A stretch of 64,000 nt of DNA from contig NZ_AUBW01000004.1 in assembly GCF_000429445.1 (NCBI RefSeq), forward strand, positions 62,001 to 126,000, given 5' to 3'. Below are positions 31,238-40,260 of the stretch, one piece after another. A program made the position numbers and the translations under genes. The notes beneath the pieces are model-generated. The model did no database searches, was not told the DNA's origin, and worked only from the letters and a program-made list of their open reading frames with translations. The stretch comes from Algoriphagus terrigena DSM 22685. Lineage in GTDB: Bacteria > Bacteroidota > Bacteroidia > Cytophagales > Cyclobacteriaceae. The stretch's first letter is position 1; each line of letters opens with the position of its first letter.

Positions 31238-33862
31238 TTAATTTTCTTCCTTGAGTGCTTCGAGGAAATAATTGTAGTAGTTTTTGAGTTCGGGATCGCT
31301 TTCTGCGTCCGTTAATCGGCCGAGTTCCTTAACAACGGCCTCATCGTCCGCGAATCCGAGGAGTGCCTGGAAGGCTCCTAAACGGATGAAATTTTGCGAT
31401 TCTTTTTCCATCAAGGACAATAATTCGCTCACGGCTTCCTCTTTACCCTCCGACGGATGCCTCGAGAAATACTCACTGAAATAACCCATGAAATAATAAA
31501 GTCCCTCTCCGGAAAGCGCTTTCAATCGCCCTAAAAACCACTTCCCTCTTCCTGTCACATTCTGCTGAATGTAATATTCAGCCACTGGGACAGTAATCCT
31601 GAAATTCTCATCTCCCGAAAACCGCTCAACCACCGTGGAATCCACTGGGTTTTCCGTAGCGCTTACCAAGCCCATCAATGCTGATCCCGCTACCAGATAG
31701 GATGGTTCATTTGCCAGTCTGAGGAATGTAGACCGGTATTTCTCCGGATCCCAGGCCGCCAAGAGATCCAACGCTCCTGCGCGAACCGAGCTCCTTGGGT
31801 CTTTTTCGGCTAGTTCATAGATCTTTTCTTCCAAACCGGAAATACGACTCCGCCACTCCGGGTCATTTTGCAAAAAGCCCAGCGCGTTTTCCCTCACCGA
31901 CCAAAAGGAATCGGCAATAGCCAATGGCAAAACCTCCAGCAATTGCTCTGTGGCCTCTCGCGACACGAGGCTGTCCAACGCCTCGTACCTTGCCACTCCC
32001 AACTTGGATTCTTTGAATTGCTGCGCAAATTGATCCGAACTGATCTCCTGTGACCGTCTTGCAAGCAGATTTTTGCCTTCGTCTACGTAGACCTGCGAAA
32101 CGGCTACTTCATTCTCCAGTGCGAATTGTTGAAAAGCCTTTGTCATAGGGAAAATCCTCGATTTTCGAGCCCCTTCTTCATACCAACTCACCTCTATCGG
32201 CAATTGAAAAAGCGGCGCATTTTCCAGTTCCTGCACTTGGTAGGCTGATATGAGTATGTTCTCAGGCTGGGAATAGTCAACGTCGAAGTAGAGCTCAGGA
32301 TGGCTTTTATCCAAGAACCACTGGTTGAAAAACCAGTTTAGATCCTGTCCGCTTACTTCCTCAAAAGCCAGCCTCAGATCATGCACCTCCACGGATTGAA
32401 AAGCATGTTGTGTGAGATACAAATTCAGCGATTGGAAAAAAGCCGCATCTCCCACCTGCTGCCGGAGCATGTGGAGTATCACACCACCTTTGTTGTAGCT
32501 ATGCGAGTCAAACATGTCCTCAGAATCGACATAGTCAAAGCGGATCAGGTCCACCTGCTTGGTCTCAGACTCTGCAAAGTAGCCTTCCATCTCCGCGATC
32601 AACTTAAGGGCCGCTTCGTCTTTTCCGTACTTGTGTTCGTTCCACAGGTATTCGCTATAGTTGGCAAACGCTTCATTCAGCGTGAGATTTGCCCAGGATT
32701 CGGTCGTCACCATATCCCCAAACCACTGGTGAAAAAGCTCGTGGGCGATGATGTAGTCCCATTCCGAATCGATGGCCTCGCGCTCGTTAAGTCTCAGCTC
32801 CTCTATGAAGATCGAAGCAGTCGTATTCTCCATCGCGCCAGACACAAAATCCTTCACCACGATTTGATCGTACTTTGGCCAGGGATATTTCACTCGGAGC
32901 TTTTCCTCAAAAAACCCGATCATCTCAGGCGTGTTTCCAAATACTTTGGCAGCGCCGTTTTCAAACCCCTTTTCGACATAATATCCCAGAGGCACGTCTC
33001 CCCATTTGTCTTCCACCTTACCAAAATCTCCGATCGCAATTGCAGCCAGATACGGAGCAGAAGGAAGGTTTAGCTCCCAATAGTCTTTTCTAAATCCATT
33101 TCCCAGCGACTCCTGCTTGATCAATTCTCCGTTGCCTACGGTCACCAGCGAATCCGGCACGGTGAGTTTGAAAAGCTGAGTCGCCCGCTCATTGGGCTTG
33201 TCAACCGTCGGAAACCACTTGCTGTTGTGCTCCGTCTCACCCTGAGTCCAGATCATGGTTGGCTTGCCGGGAATCGTATCCATAGGGTCAATGAAATAAA
33301 GCCCTTTAGTGTCTGTGATAGCCTTACTCCCGTTTCCTGCATTCCGCTCGGGAAAAGCGGTATAGTTGATCTCCACCTCAAACGTATCTTTTGCAGTCAG
33401 CATTTCTGGCAGATAAATCGTCAGCTGCTTTTCATCGTAGCTGTAGCCGAGTTTCGAAAGTTTCTCATCCTCAACCAGCGAGATGGCTCCCACTTCGAAG
33501 TCTTTAGCATCAAGTACCAACTCTTTTTGGGCGTAAAAAAATGGCTTCAGAGTCAGTCGGGCTTTGCCCAAAACCGTCTGTTTGCTCCAATCAAACGACA
33601 AATCCAAGTCGGTATGCAGCAAATCAAAATCCCGCGTAGAACTCGGCTGATAGGCTTCGATCTCGGTTTCCTTCTCCCGGATCAACTGCAAAATCGCGGC
33701 GCTGTCCACCTGGGACGTAGTATCCGGAGCTTCCAGCACCAAAGGGCCGGGATCAGATGTCACGGCGGGCTTTTCAGACTTACAGGACGCAGCAAAAAGT
33801 AGTGCGACTGCCCCTCCCATGGCCAAGAAGGTATTCGAAATTTTGGTTGGATTCGAATGCAT
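31238..33862 (-). CDS. M1 family metallo-aminopeptidase, lipoprotein
   Basis: 874 residues. The N-terminus is a lipoprotein signal with lipobox AASC (Cys27) followed by KSEKP. The catalytic domain has the exopeptidase motif GAMEN (342-346), the zinc site HELFH (374-378) with Glu397 in NEAFANY as third ligand, and a family-typical Tyr-containing stretch after it. The last 250 residues are helical and HEAT-like (RSSVRAGALDLLAAWDPEKY). It probably trims N-terminal residues from peptides at the envelope. It stands alone, divergent from the biotin-carrier gene. No clear promoter was found. Confidence 0.9.
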   Translation of the reverse strand: MHSNPTKISNTFLAMGGAVALLFAASCKSEKPAVTSDPGPLVLEAPDTTSQVDSAAILQLIREKETEIEAYQPSSTRDFDLLHTDLDLSFDWSKQTVLGKARLTLKPFFYAQKELVLDAKDFEVGAISLVEDEKLSKLGYSYDEKQLTIYLPEMLTAKDTFEVEINYTAFPERNAGNGSKAITDTKGLYFIDPMDTIPGKPTMIWTQGETEHNSKWFPTVDKPNERATQLFKLTVPDSLVTVGNGELIKQESLGNGFRKDYWELNLPSAPYLAAIAIGDFGKVEDKWGDVPLGYYVEKGFENGAAKVFGNTPEMIGFFEEKLRVKYPWPKYDQIVVKDFVSGAMENTTASIFIEELRLNEREAIDSEWDYIIAHELFHQWFGDMVTTESWANLTLNEAFANYSEYLWNEHKYGKDEAALKLIAEMEGYFAESETKQVDLIRFDYVDSEDMFDSHSYNKGGVILHMLRQQVGDAAFFQSLNLYLTQHAFQSVEVHDLRLAFEEVSGQDLNWFFNQWFLDKSHPELYFDVDYSQPENILISAYQVQELENAPLFQLPIEVSWYEEGARKSRIFPMTKAFQQFALENEVAVSQVYVDEGKNLLARRSQEISSDQFAQQFKESKLGVARYEALDSLVSREATEQLLEVLPLAIADSFWSVRENALGFLQNDPEWRSRISGLEEKIYELAEKDPRSSVRAGALDLLAAWDPEKYRSTFLRLANEPSYLVAGSALMGLVSATENPVDSTVVERFSGDENFRITVPVAEYYIQQNVTGRGKWFLGRLKALSGEGLYYFMGYFSEYFSRHPSEGKEEAVSELLSLMEKESQNFIRLGAFQALLGFADDEAVVKELGRLTDAESDPELKNYYNYFLEALKEEN

Positions 33863-33936
33863 TTGTTTGATATTTTGAAAATTCTAAACGAGGCGGTTCC
33901 TCGCATCGATGTATATTCACACCCAAAATAGCAGGA

Positions 33937-34431
33937 ATGTTTTCAGTTATCCTTCAAAACACCGCCCATTCAGTCGAAAAAACCGAGGATTCAATCAAAG
34001 TCAACCAACAGGAGATTGTCTGGGATTTGAAATGGGTAGAAGACAGAAAAATACATCTAGTTCGCGGAACAGAGTCAATTGAAGCCGAGCTGCTCTCCAT
34101 CGACCGCGCCACAAAAACTCTTCTCATCCGAATTGGCCACAAAACGGCCACTTTGACGCTCAAAGACCGATTTGATCTTTTGCTGGAGAAAATGGGGATG
34201 AGCGCCAATGGCAACGGAAGTCTGAAAGACATCAGGGCGCCTATGCCCGGCCTGATCCTGGACCTGAAAGTAAAGCCGGGTGACGAGGTCAAAAAGGGCG
34301 ACGTCGTCCTGATTCTGGAGGCAATGAAGATGGAAAACAGCATCAAATCCCCGGGAGACGGAGTCGTGAAAGAGATAAAAGTCTCTCTCAAACAAAGCGT
34401 CGAGAAAAATCAGGTTTTAATCCTCTTTTAG
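33937..34431 (+). CDS. Biotin carboxyl carrier (biotin/lipoyl domain) protein
   Basis: 164 residues. Residues 96-164 form a biotinyl domain with DIRAPMPGLILDLKVKPGD and EAMKMEN; Lys131 is the expected biotinylated residue. Residues 1-80 are a beta-rich N-terminal part resembling the linker domain of acyl-CoA carboxylase alpha chains. Such proteins carry carboxy-biotin for acetyl- or propionyl-CoA carboxylase. No carboxylase or carboxyltransferase gene is adjacent, so the partner cannot be told. Confidence 0.85.
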   Translation: MFSVILQNTAHSVEKTEDSIKVNQQEIVWDLKWVEDRKIHLVRGTESIEAELLSIDRATKTLLIRIGHKTATLTLKDRFDLLLEKMGMSANGNGSLKDIRAPMPGLILDLKVKPGDEVKKGDVVLILEAMKMENSIKSPGDGVVKEIKVSLKQSVEKNQVLILF

Positions 34432-34876
34432 CAACCGAGAACAAGCTGCTATTTCACTTTCACCGTCGCCTGTGCCAAAACTATTTGATCCACTAAAATA
34501 GAATGCAACGAATCTCGTTAGTTATCAGCCAAAGTAAGTTTTTGAATCAGGTCAATTTTAACAACCGAAGCAACATTGAATCAGCTAATTAGCTTTTAGA
34601 ATGCAACTCAATCGCCCCCATTTTTGGATTTTGGTCTTTCATTGTGAGTTGAAGAAATTATATTTGTCGGATTGTTTCGCCTTTCCGGGTCCATTCGATC
34701 AGATTTTGACAAACAAATCCAGATATCAATCGGGCTTTGCCGATCCCAACTTTAGAATCAAAAATCCAATAATGAAATCAAGCATGAAGGATCAGGTCAC
34801 TCAATTGGATGACTGTCAGCCATGCGAGATTATCCCGATAGCTATCGGGATGGCCATTGAAAAACAACTATAACAC
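34432..34876. other. Intergenic region ahead of pyrH
   Basis: 445 bases without a convincing gene. It holds TATATTTG (34659-34666, plus strand), a full match to the -7 consensus, but only TTTC at about 18 bases upstream. It also holds a 20-base perfect palindrome at 34,832-34,851. A 90-codon frame (34,601-34,873) runs through both and has no recognisable protein features. Confidence 0.6.
34832..34851. repeat. 20-base perfect palindrome
   Basis: ATCCCGATAG followed directly by CTATCGGGAT, 26 bases upstream of the pyrH start codon. It is only moderately GC-rich and has no U-tract. Only one copy was noticed in this window. It could be an operator for a dimeric regulator, an RNA hairpin in the pyrH leader, or a copy of a dispersed palindromic element. 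Confidence 0.7.
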
Positions 34877-35584
34877 ATGAAATACAACCGAATTCTGCTC
34901 AAACTCAGTGGTGAAGCCTTGATGGGCGAAAAAAACTACGGAATCGACCCTTCACGTCTTCAGCAATATGCTGACGAAATCAAGAAAGTGAAAGATATGG
35001 GAGTAGAAATCGCGATCGTGATTGGAGGAGGAAATATTTTTAGAGGAGTGCAGGCCGAGAAATCCGGCATCGACCGCGTCCAGGGTGACTACATGGGAAT
35101 GCTCGCGACCTTGATCAACGCGATGGCTTTGCAGAGTGCTTTGGAGCAAAACAACATGTTCACCCGGCTCATGTCTGGTATCAAGATCGAAAGCGTCTGC
35201 GAGCCCTTCATCCGTAGAAGAGCCATTCGTCACCTGGAAAAAGGTCGAATTGTGATCTTTGGAGCCGGTATCGGCAACCCTTACTTCACTACCGACTCCA
35301 CGGCCGCGCTGCGAGCCATCGAGATCGAAGCCGATGTGGTACTCAAAGGAACCCGCGTGGACGGGGTGTATACCGCAGATCCTGAAAAAGACAAAACAGC
35401 AACCAAGTATAACAACATCTCCTTTACCGAAGTATATGAGAAGAATCTGAACGTGATGGACATGACGGCCTTCACGCTCTGCCAGGAAAACAACCTGCCG
35501 ATCATCGTCTTTGACATGAACAAAACCGGCAACCTGACCAAACTCGTACTTGGAGAGGAAATCGGAACATTGATCACCGCCTAA
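34877..35584 (+). CDS. pyrH: UMP kinase
   Basis: 235 residues, amino-acid-kinase fold. [13 protein letters not shown] is the N-terminal phosphate-binding stretch, [10 protein letters not shown] the glycine-rich loop, and [20 protein letters not shown] the uridylate-kinase C-terminal region. It phosphorylates UMP to UDP with ATP. It lies 14 bases upstream of frr, a pairing kept in many bacteria. Confidence 0.97.
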   Translation: MKYNRILLKLSGEALMGEKNYGIDPSRLQQYADEIKKVKDMGVEIAIVIGGGNIFRGVQAEKSGIDRVQGDYMGMLATLINAMALQSALEQNNMFTRLMSGIKIESVCEPFIRRRAIRHLEKGRIVIFGAGIGNPYFTTDSTAALRAIEIEADVVLKGTRVDGVYTADPEKDKTATKYNNISFTEVYEKNLNVMDMTAFTLCQENNLPIIVFDMNKTGNLTKLVLGEEIGTLITA

Positions 35585-35598
35585 CCTTGAATTAAATC

Positions 35599-36159
35599 AT
35601 GGAAGAAATTGAGTTATTCTTAGACGAAGCAAAAGAACTGATGCAAAAAGCGGTAGACCATACCGCATCAGAATTGGTAAAAATCCGTGCCGGCAAGGCC
35701 ATGCCCAATTTATTGGACGGAATCATGGTGCAATACTACGGGTCTCCGACACCGCTCCCGCAGGTTTCGTCTGTCACGACTCCTGATGCGAGAACTCTTG
35801 CCATCAAGCCTTTCGAAAGAAAACTGATCTCCGATATTGAAAAAGCCATCATCAACTCTGATCTCGGATTGGCTCCCCAAAACAACGGTGAGATCATCAT
35901 GCTGACCATTCCGGCTCTAACCGAAGAGCGCCGCGTCAACCTGGTCAAGCAGGCCAAGCAAGAATGTGAGCATGGGAAAATATCTCTCCGCAGCGTGCGA
36001 AAAGACACCAACGAATCCCTGAGAAAGCTCCAAAAAGACGGTGCCCCTGAGGATGCCGTCAAGCGCGCAGAAGATCAGGTTCAGAAGTTGACAGATCAAT
36101 ATTCCAGCAAACTGGACGAGATGCTCGCCAAAAAAGAAACCGACATCATGAAAGTCTGA
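35599..36159 (+). CDS. frr: Ribosome recycling factor
   Basis: 186 residues, full length. The three-helix bundle is visible (ASELVKIRAGKAMPNLLDGI and, near the C-terminus, AEDQVQKLTDQYSSKLDEML), with the small beta domain YYGSPTPLPQVSSVTTPDAR. It acts with EF-G to split post-termination ribosomes. It is co-transcribed with pyrH and ends at the terminator at 36,178-36,216. Confidence 0.97.
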   Translation: MEEIELFLDEAKELMQKAVDHTASELVKIRAGKAMPNLLDGIMVQYYGSPTPLPQVSSVTTPDARTLAIKPFERKLISDIEKAIINSDLGLAPQNNGEIIMLTIPALTEERRVNLVKQAKQECEHGKISLRSVRKDTNESLRKLQKDGAPEDAVKRAEDQVQKLTDQYSSKLDEMLAKKETDIMKV

Positions 36160-36177
36160 GTTAGACTGATTTTTGAT

Positions 36178-36216
36178 AAAAAGCCCGACGGAGCATTCGC
36201 TTTGCCGGGCTTTTTT
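36178..36216 (+). terminator. Terminator of pyrH-frr
   Basis: Stem AAAAAGCCCG (36178-36187) / CGGGCTTTTT (36206-36215), 18-base loop, ending in six T. It starts 18 bases after the frr stop codon. Confidence 0.8.
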
Positions 36217-36389
36217 CATTCATGTCCTTTGAAGGCTGAATAATCTGAAATCTGGCTCGACTGGGTTCCAATTCGAAATTCGTTTTATTCACAAGTTGTT
36301 TTATTAAAAAAAAGTCTTTTAACTAGACTATTGTAAATAATATTCCGGCTACAAAATGCCAGCGACTGATTTATTCAAACCCATAGTCC

Positions 36390-36932
36390 ATGAGAAAGTT
36401 ATTTGTCCTTATAATTTTTTATTCCGCAATCCCGATTTGCCACGGCCAAACTGAGAAAACAACAACTCTAAATATCTTACACCCCGGCATTGGCCTAGAG
36501 CTTCCTATTGGTGGAAAAAATTCAATCGAATTTAATACAGGCATTGGGATTAATTATTCTTACCGGTCTTTTGACGCAGCCTCTAAAAACATGCTTCAAT
36601 TCCTGTTCACCCCATTCGCTGACCTTCAAGTGAAACACTTTTATAATTTCGATAAAAGAAGGGAGGCTGAGAAGTCGACAAATTATAATTCTGGAAACTT
36701 TTTTGCCCTCAAGGCATTTTATGACGGAAAAAAAATTGGAGGAAATGTGGATCCAGAAGTAAAGCAACTCATTGCCTTTGGTCCAACTTGGGGTTTGCAA
36801 CGAAGTAACGGGAAATTCAGCCTAAGAGGCAGTGTTGGTCCAATCGTTTATGGTGATTTTCAGGGAAACGTAGATTTCTATCTCTTAAACTTTAATATCA
36901 GCTTCGGGTATTTATTAAGCAAAGGCAGTTGA
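36390..36932 (+). CDS. Small secreted protein, probably an outer-membrane barrel
   Basis: 180 residues. A signal peptide ends near residue 20 (FVLIIFYSAIPICHGQ). The rest alternates polar and hydrophobic residues in short beta strands (GIGLELPIGGKNSIEFNTG, SVGPIVYGDFQGNVDFYLLN) and ends FNISFGYLLSKGS. This resembles small outer-membrane beta-barrels, but no family is recognised with confidence. It lies alone between the frr terminator and the convergent DUF5686 gene, and its DNA is richer in A and T than its neighbours. Confidence 0.65.
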   Translation: MRKLFVLIIFYSAIPICHGQTEKTTTLNILHPGIGLELPIGGKNSIEFNTGIGINYSYRSFDAASKNMLQFLFTPFADLQVKHFYNFDKRREAEKSTNYNSGNFFALKAFYDGKKIGGNVDPEVKQLIAFGPTWGLQRSNGKFSLRGSVGPIVYGDFQGNVDFYLLNFNISFGYLLSKGS

Positions 36933-37084
36933 GCTCCATTGACAAGGGCTCTCTTGATACAAGTATACTTTGGTTTGCAAGCGTACGAAATCAATTGTAG
37001 AGGTCGAAATTAGCGCCTCTTCTCAATGTCTTTACGAATTTACTTCGGCTACTTCCAACTAAATCCGCCCCTTTAGATCCTGAT

Positions 37085-39739
37085 TTAGTCTTCAAAATTC
37101 ACATTGATAAAGGTTGCAATGCCGAACAGCGGCCCGCTTCTCAGGTACTTTCCGTTTTCGAAAGCCACACCCAGCTCTAGTCTGAAGATACGGAACAGGT
37201 TGTCCAGAGAATAGCCCACTTCGGTGTAATGTGGGGAGTTTTCGGTCTTCAGGTAGTTGACAAAGATGTTTTCCCTGACTCCGGAAAACCGTAGCATCGG
37301 CAATTGCGTCAGCAAAAACTTCCTAAATTGATAGTGTGCGATCCCGGAGATATAGCTCGAGCTGGTGCTGTATTTGTAATAATCCATAAACCGGAAGTTG
37401 GCTGCGGGGCCGAAGTTGGAAAATATCGTCCTGTTTCCGCCAAAATGCATGTAGTCCTGAAAATAGACCTGGTCGTTGTTTAAGAAAGTACCCGCTGTGA
37501 CATTGAAATCCAGCTTTCCGCTTGCCCCAAAGGTCACGTCATGCTTGACTCCCACTTCGATCTGATCAAACTTGGCCGCATTGGCAGCCGTCGTTAATCC
37601 TGGTAAAGCTTTTTGGTAGGTGAATGTGATCAGCGGAGACCGGGAATAGTTCGGCGTCTTTCTACCATCACGTACGGTGTACGTCAGCCCCGGTCGCCAC
37701 TCGACTGACGTCTGGAGTTTCGCGATCTGACTGTCTTGGAATGCCATGTCAGTCGCCTCGACATTTTCGGGACGGTTGGGGGTGTATTCTCGTTCCGGCT
37801 TGTTGTAAAAGGAATAGTTCGAGTTGTTAAACAGTTCCTTCCTTTCTGCCCAGGTAAAGTTCACACGGTAAGTCAGACCATAGTTCACCCGATGTGACCA
37901 GTAGGCTCGCGCAAAATCCTGTTCATACAGCTTCATATAGTTTCTGCGGACCAACAGGGAATAAACCGCATTCACTTGCTCTTGGATGGGATCTTCAGAG
38001 TTAAATTGGTTGATGTATCGACCTCCCTCGATGCCCCAAGTCTGAGCTGACATCGGCTGGGTATGCGACCAACGGAAATTTACCTTTCCATAAAATCGGT
38101 CACTCGAGAACCCATAGCGAAGCTCCGGCTCGATGTTGAAGCTCCTCCGGATTCGGTTCACACTGTCGGCGAGTTTCACTTCGGAATACTTCCTGTAGAA
38201 AAAGCCCATGCCCACCTTCCAGCCTTCGACCGTGTTGAAGGAAATCTTGGTCAGGTTGGACTTGAATCCCACAGAAACCCCTTTTCCAAAGGAATAGGAA
38301 CCTCCGGTCAGCACTTCCAAAGGCTTAAATCCTTTCCTGGCCTTTTTCGCTACAGAGTCCACCTCGCTCATCTTGGCGGCCTCCACAGTTGCCAAGCTGT
38401 CGTCACGCTGATAGCCCTCGACCTCTTTGACAGTCAGAGGGACCGGGCGAATGCTATCCCAATAGCTCAATCCGCGCTTTTTGGCCAAAGAATCCACACT
38501 GTAGTACCGCTCCGAAGTGACGGTCTCTTTTTCCTCACCCTGTTCTTCCTTCAGCGTCTCTTTCTCGTATTCATTCAGGAGCTTGCGATATTCCTTCCGG
38601 GTCTTCGGCTCCTCGCTCGCCAGTTGCTCCAGGGCAGATACCGACTTGTCAAATTTTGGCAAATCCTGCGGTACGTCCTGGACCGTTTCGTCAATGATCT
38701 CCGGAACCGCCACCAAATCTGGATTCAGCGTCACCTCATATTCCCGTGTGGAAGCGAGGTACTTGAACTCGCCGGCAAAGCCAAAAATTTTCCCTCCAAA
38801 GGTGTAGGAATGCGTGAGCGGCATCCAGACATTGTCGGCGACAGGAGCATATTGCTGCTTGGCGGTGATCTGAAAGCCCAAAAGCGAGGTCTTCAGATCC
38901 AAGCTGTGAATTGCCCAAAGTCCCTCGATGATGTAGATGTAGCCTTCAAAAACCCGCTCACCCCGGGAGCGTGGTGTCACTTTGATCTTGCTGACCATCA
39001 CGTCCTGATCAAAAAAACTTCCCTCGTACTTGAACTGGTAATATTGAAACGCATAGCGGGAAAGGGGCGAAACGATCTCGTTGATCTGATCCTGATAAAA
39101 GGAAGTCTGGATATAAGGAGCGGGAGAAGTTCCCTGATTGTCCCCGTTGGTGCGGATGGAGATCACCTTCTCTTCGACCTTGTCGGGCAGGGTAAAAGTG
39201 ATCCGTGACACGGACTCCGAGGTGTAGGCTTCGTTGAGCTTGAGACCTTCTTCCTCCAGCGTTTTCTTCATGAAAAAAGGAGCGTCGGTCAGCTGTCCGG
39301 TACCTTTCAAGTACACGGTGGTGGAATATTGCTGGAGCTGAAGCCGGTGATATTTGGCTTTGGAAATTGCCTTGCGCATGATCGTCAGCGCGGGGTCCTC
39401 TGCCCCAGCCCGCACCTCGACCTCACTCAAATTGTAGATTTGTGACTCCAGCGTAAAATTCAAATCCACCCAGCTGTCTTTGATTTCCACGGTTTCCAGC
39501 TGAGACTTATATCCCAAAAACTGAACAATGACATCGTAAAATCCCGGCTTCAGCCGAAACTCGTATAGGCCATTTTCATTGGTTGGCACGCCATCCTCCA
39601 GGTTTCGTATGTAGATGGAGGCAAAAGCCAGGGGCTCGCCGTCCTGACTGGAGACTTTACCCCGAATGCCTTGGGCAAAAGAAAAATTCTGAAATCCAAA
39701 AAAAAGTAACGTCAGGCAAAGGAGTAGATTTCTAATCAT
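37085..39739 (-). CDS. DUF5686 outer-membrane protein with carboxypeptidase-like N-terminal domain
   Basis: 884 residues. A signal peptide ends near FSFAQG. Residues 24-105 are a carboxypeptidase-regulatory-like beta-sandwich (GKVSSQDGEPLAFASIYIRN, GFYDVIVQFLGYKSQ). The remainder is a long beta-strand-rich region of the DUF5686 family, probably an outer-membrane barrel, ending FGIATFINVNFED. DUF5686 proteins are common in Bacteroidota and have no assigned function. A low-complexity acidic linker is seen near residues 385-405 (EYEKETLKEEQGEEKET). It is a single gene; no good promoter was found. Confidence 0.8.
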   Translation of the reverse strand: MIRNLLLCLTLLFFGFQNFSFAQGIRGKVSSQDGEPLAFASIYIRNLEDGVPTNENGLYEFRLKPGFYDVIVQFLGYKSQLETVEIKDSWVDLNFTLESQIYNLSEVEVRAGAEDPALTIMRKAISKAKYHRLQLQQYSTTVYLKGTGQLTDAPFFMKKTLEEEGLKLNEAYTSESVSRITFTLPDKVEEKVISIRTNGDNQGTSPAPYIQTSFYQDQINEIVSPLSRYAFQYYQFKYEGSFFDQDVMVSKIKVTPRSRGERVFEGYIYIIEGLWAIHSLDLKTSLLGFQITAKQQYAPVADNVWMPLTHSYTFGGKIFGFAGEFKYLASTREYEVTLNPDLVAVPEIIDETVQDVPQDLPKFDKSVSALEQLASEEPKTRKEYRKLLNEYEKETLKEEQGEEKETVTSERYYSVDSLAKKRGLSYWDSIRPVPLTVKEVEGYQRDDSLATVEAAKMSEVDSVAKKARKGFKPLEVLTGGSYSFGKGVSVGFKSNLTKISFNTVEGWKVGMGFFYRKYSEVKLADSVNRIRRSFNIEPELRYGFSSDRFYGKVNFRWSHTQPMSAQTWGIEGGRYINQFNSEDPIQEQVNAVYSLLVRRNYMKLYEQDFARAYWSHRVNYGLTYRVNFTWAERKELFNNSNYSFYNKPEREYTPNRPENVEATDMAFQDSQIAKLQTSVEWRPGLTYTVRDGRKTPNYSRSPLITFTYQKALPGLTTAANAAKFDQIEVGVKHDVTFGASGKLDFNVTAGTFLNNDQVYFQDYMHFGGNRTIFSNFGPAANFRFMDYYKYSTSSSYISGIAHYQFRKFLLTQLPMLRFSGVRENIFVNYLKTENSPHYTEVGYSLDNLFRIFRLELGVAFENGKYLRSGPLFGIATFINVNFED

Positions 39740-40260
39740 CGTGTTCTAACAAAAGTTGGTTTTGCTTCTTTATAAAGATAGAGATGTAAAAATTCACCCA
39801 AAGGTTGTACGACCAATTTTAAGATGATTTAGGAGGGTGAGGATCGTGAGCCAAGAGACTCCTGTGTTAGCAAAATAAATGGTCTTTATAAGAGTCAACC
39901 AAATCCATATACGGCATTTTTTACTCTTAATAAATTTATGTTAATCGTAAAGCTTTTAAAAAAAAATTAAAGATCATTCTTGAGACTTGACGAGAGTTAC
40001 TCCCGAACGCGTAAATTTTCGTTTGATAGGTTAAAAATGACTTTTTCGATTTCATTCAATGAAAAAGACCTTCCATTGGATCATTCTCAAAAAAATATTG
40101 ATTTTGTTATCTAATCTATATTAAATATAATATTCTGTTAGGGACCGTTTCTTCGGTATCGAAAAGGGCCAACTGTTAAAAATTGCAAAAGCAAAATTTT
40201 ACCAGCATTTTGGAGCACAAATACAAGGACTCTTTTTTTATCTAACCAAACAAAAACCCT
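39740..40260. other. Intergenic region between the DUF5686 gene and susC
   Basis: 521 bases, A/T-rich, with no credible gene. It contains an inverted repeat with CTTTTTC (40041-40047) and GAAAAAG (40061-40067), an inner ATT/AAT pairing and one bulged G. It also contains a possible susC promoter (40,103-40,137) and a short ACCG/CGGT hairpin near 40,145-40,160. It is long for this genome and probably carries the regulatory sites of the SusC operon. Confidence 0.55.
40103..40137 (+). promoter_or_regulatory. Possible susC promoter
   Basis: TTTG (40103-40106) is followed after 19 bases by TATAATAT (40126-40133), which departs from TAnnTTTG. TAATATTCTG begins at 40128, a form also seen ahead of the PorT-like gene at 56,803. 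The expected leader is about 120 bases. Confidence 0.4.

Noticed and set aside
33889..33903. Small hairpin CGAGG / CCTCG between the M1 peptidase and biotin-carrier genes
   Set aside because: Only five base pairs and no context to give it a function.
34601..34873. 90-codon frame upstream of pyrH
   Set aside because: It contains the -7-like TATATTTG and the 20-base palindrome, and its translation has no signal peptide, domain or plausible composition. It is best read as intergenic DNA.
38063..39208. 381-codon frame antisense to the DUF5686 gene
   Set aside because: It lies wholly within a well-supported minus-strand gene and has no domain features.
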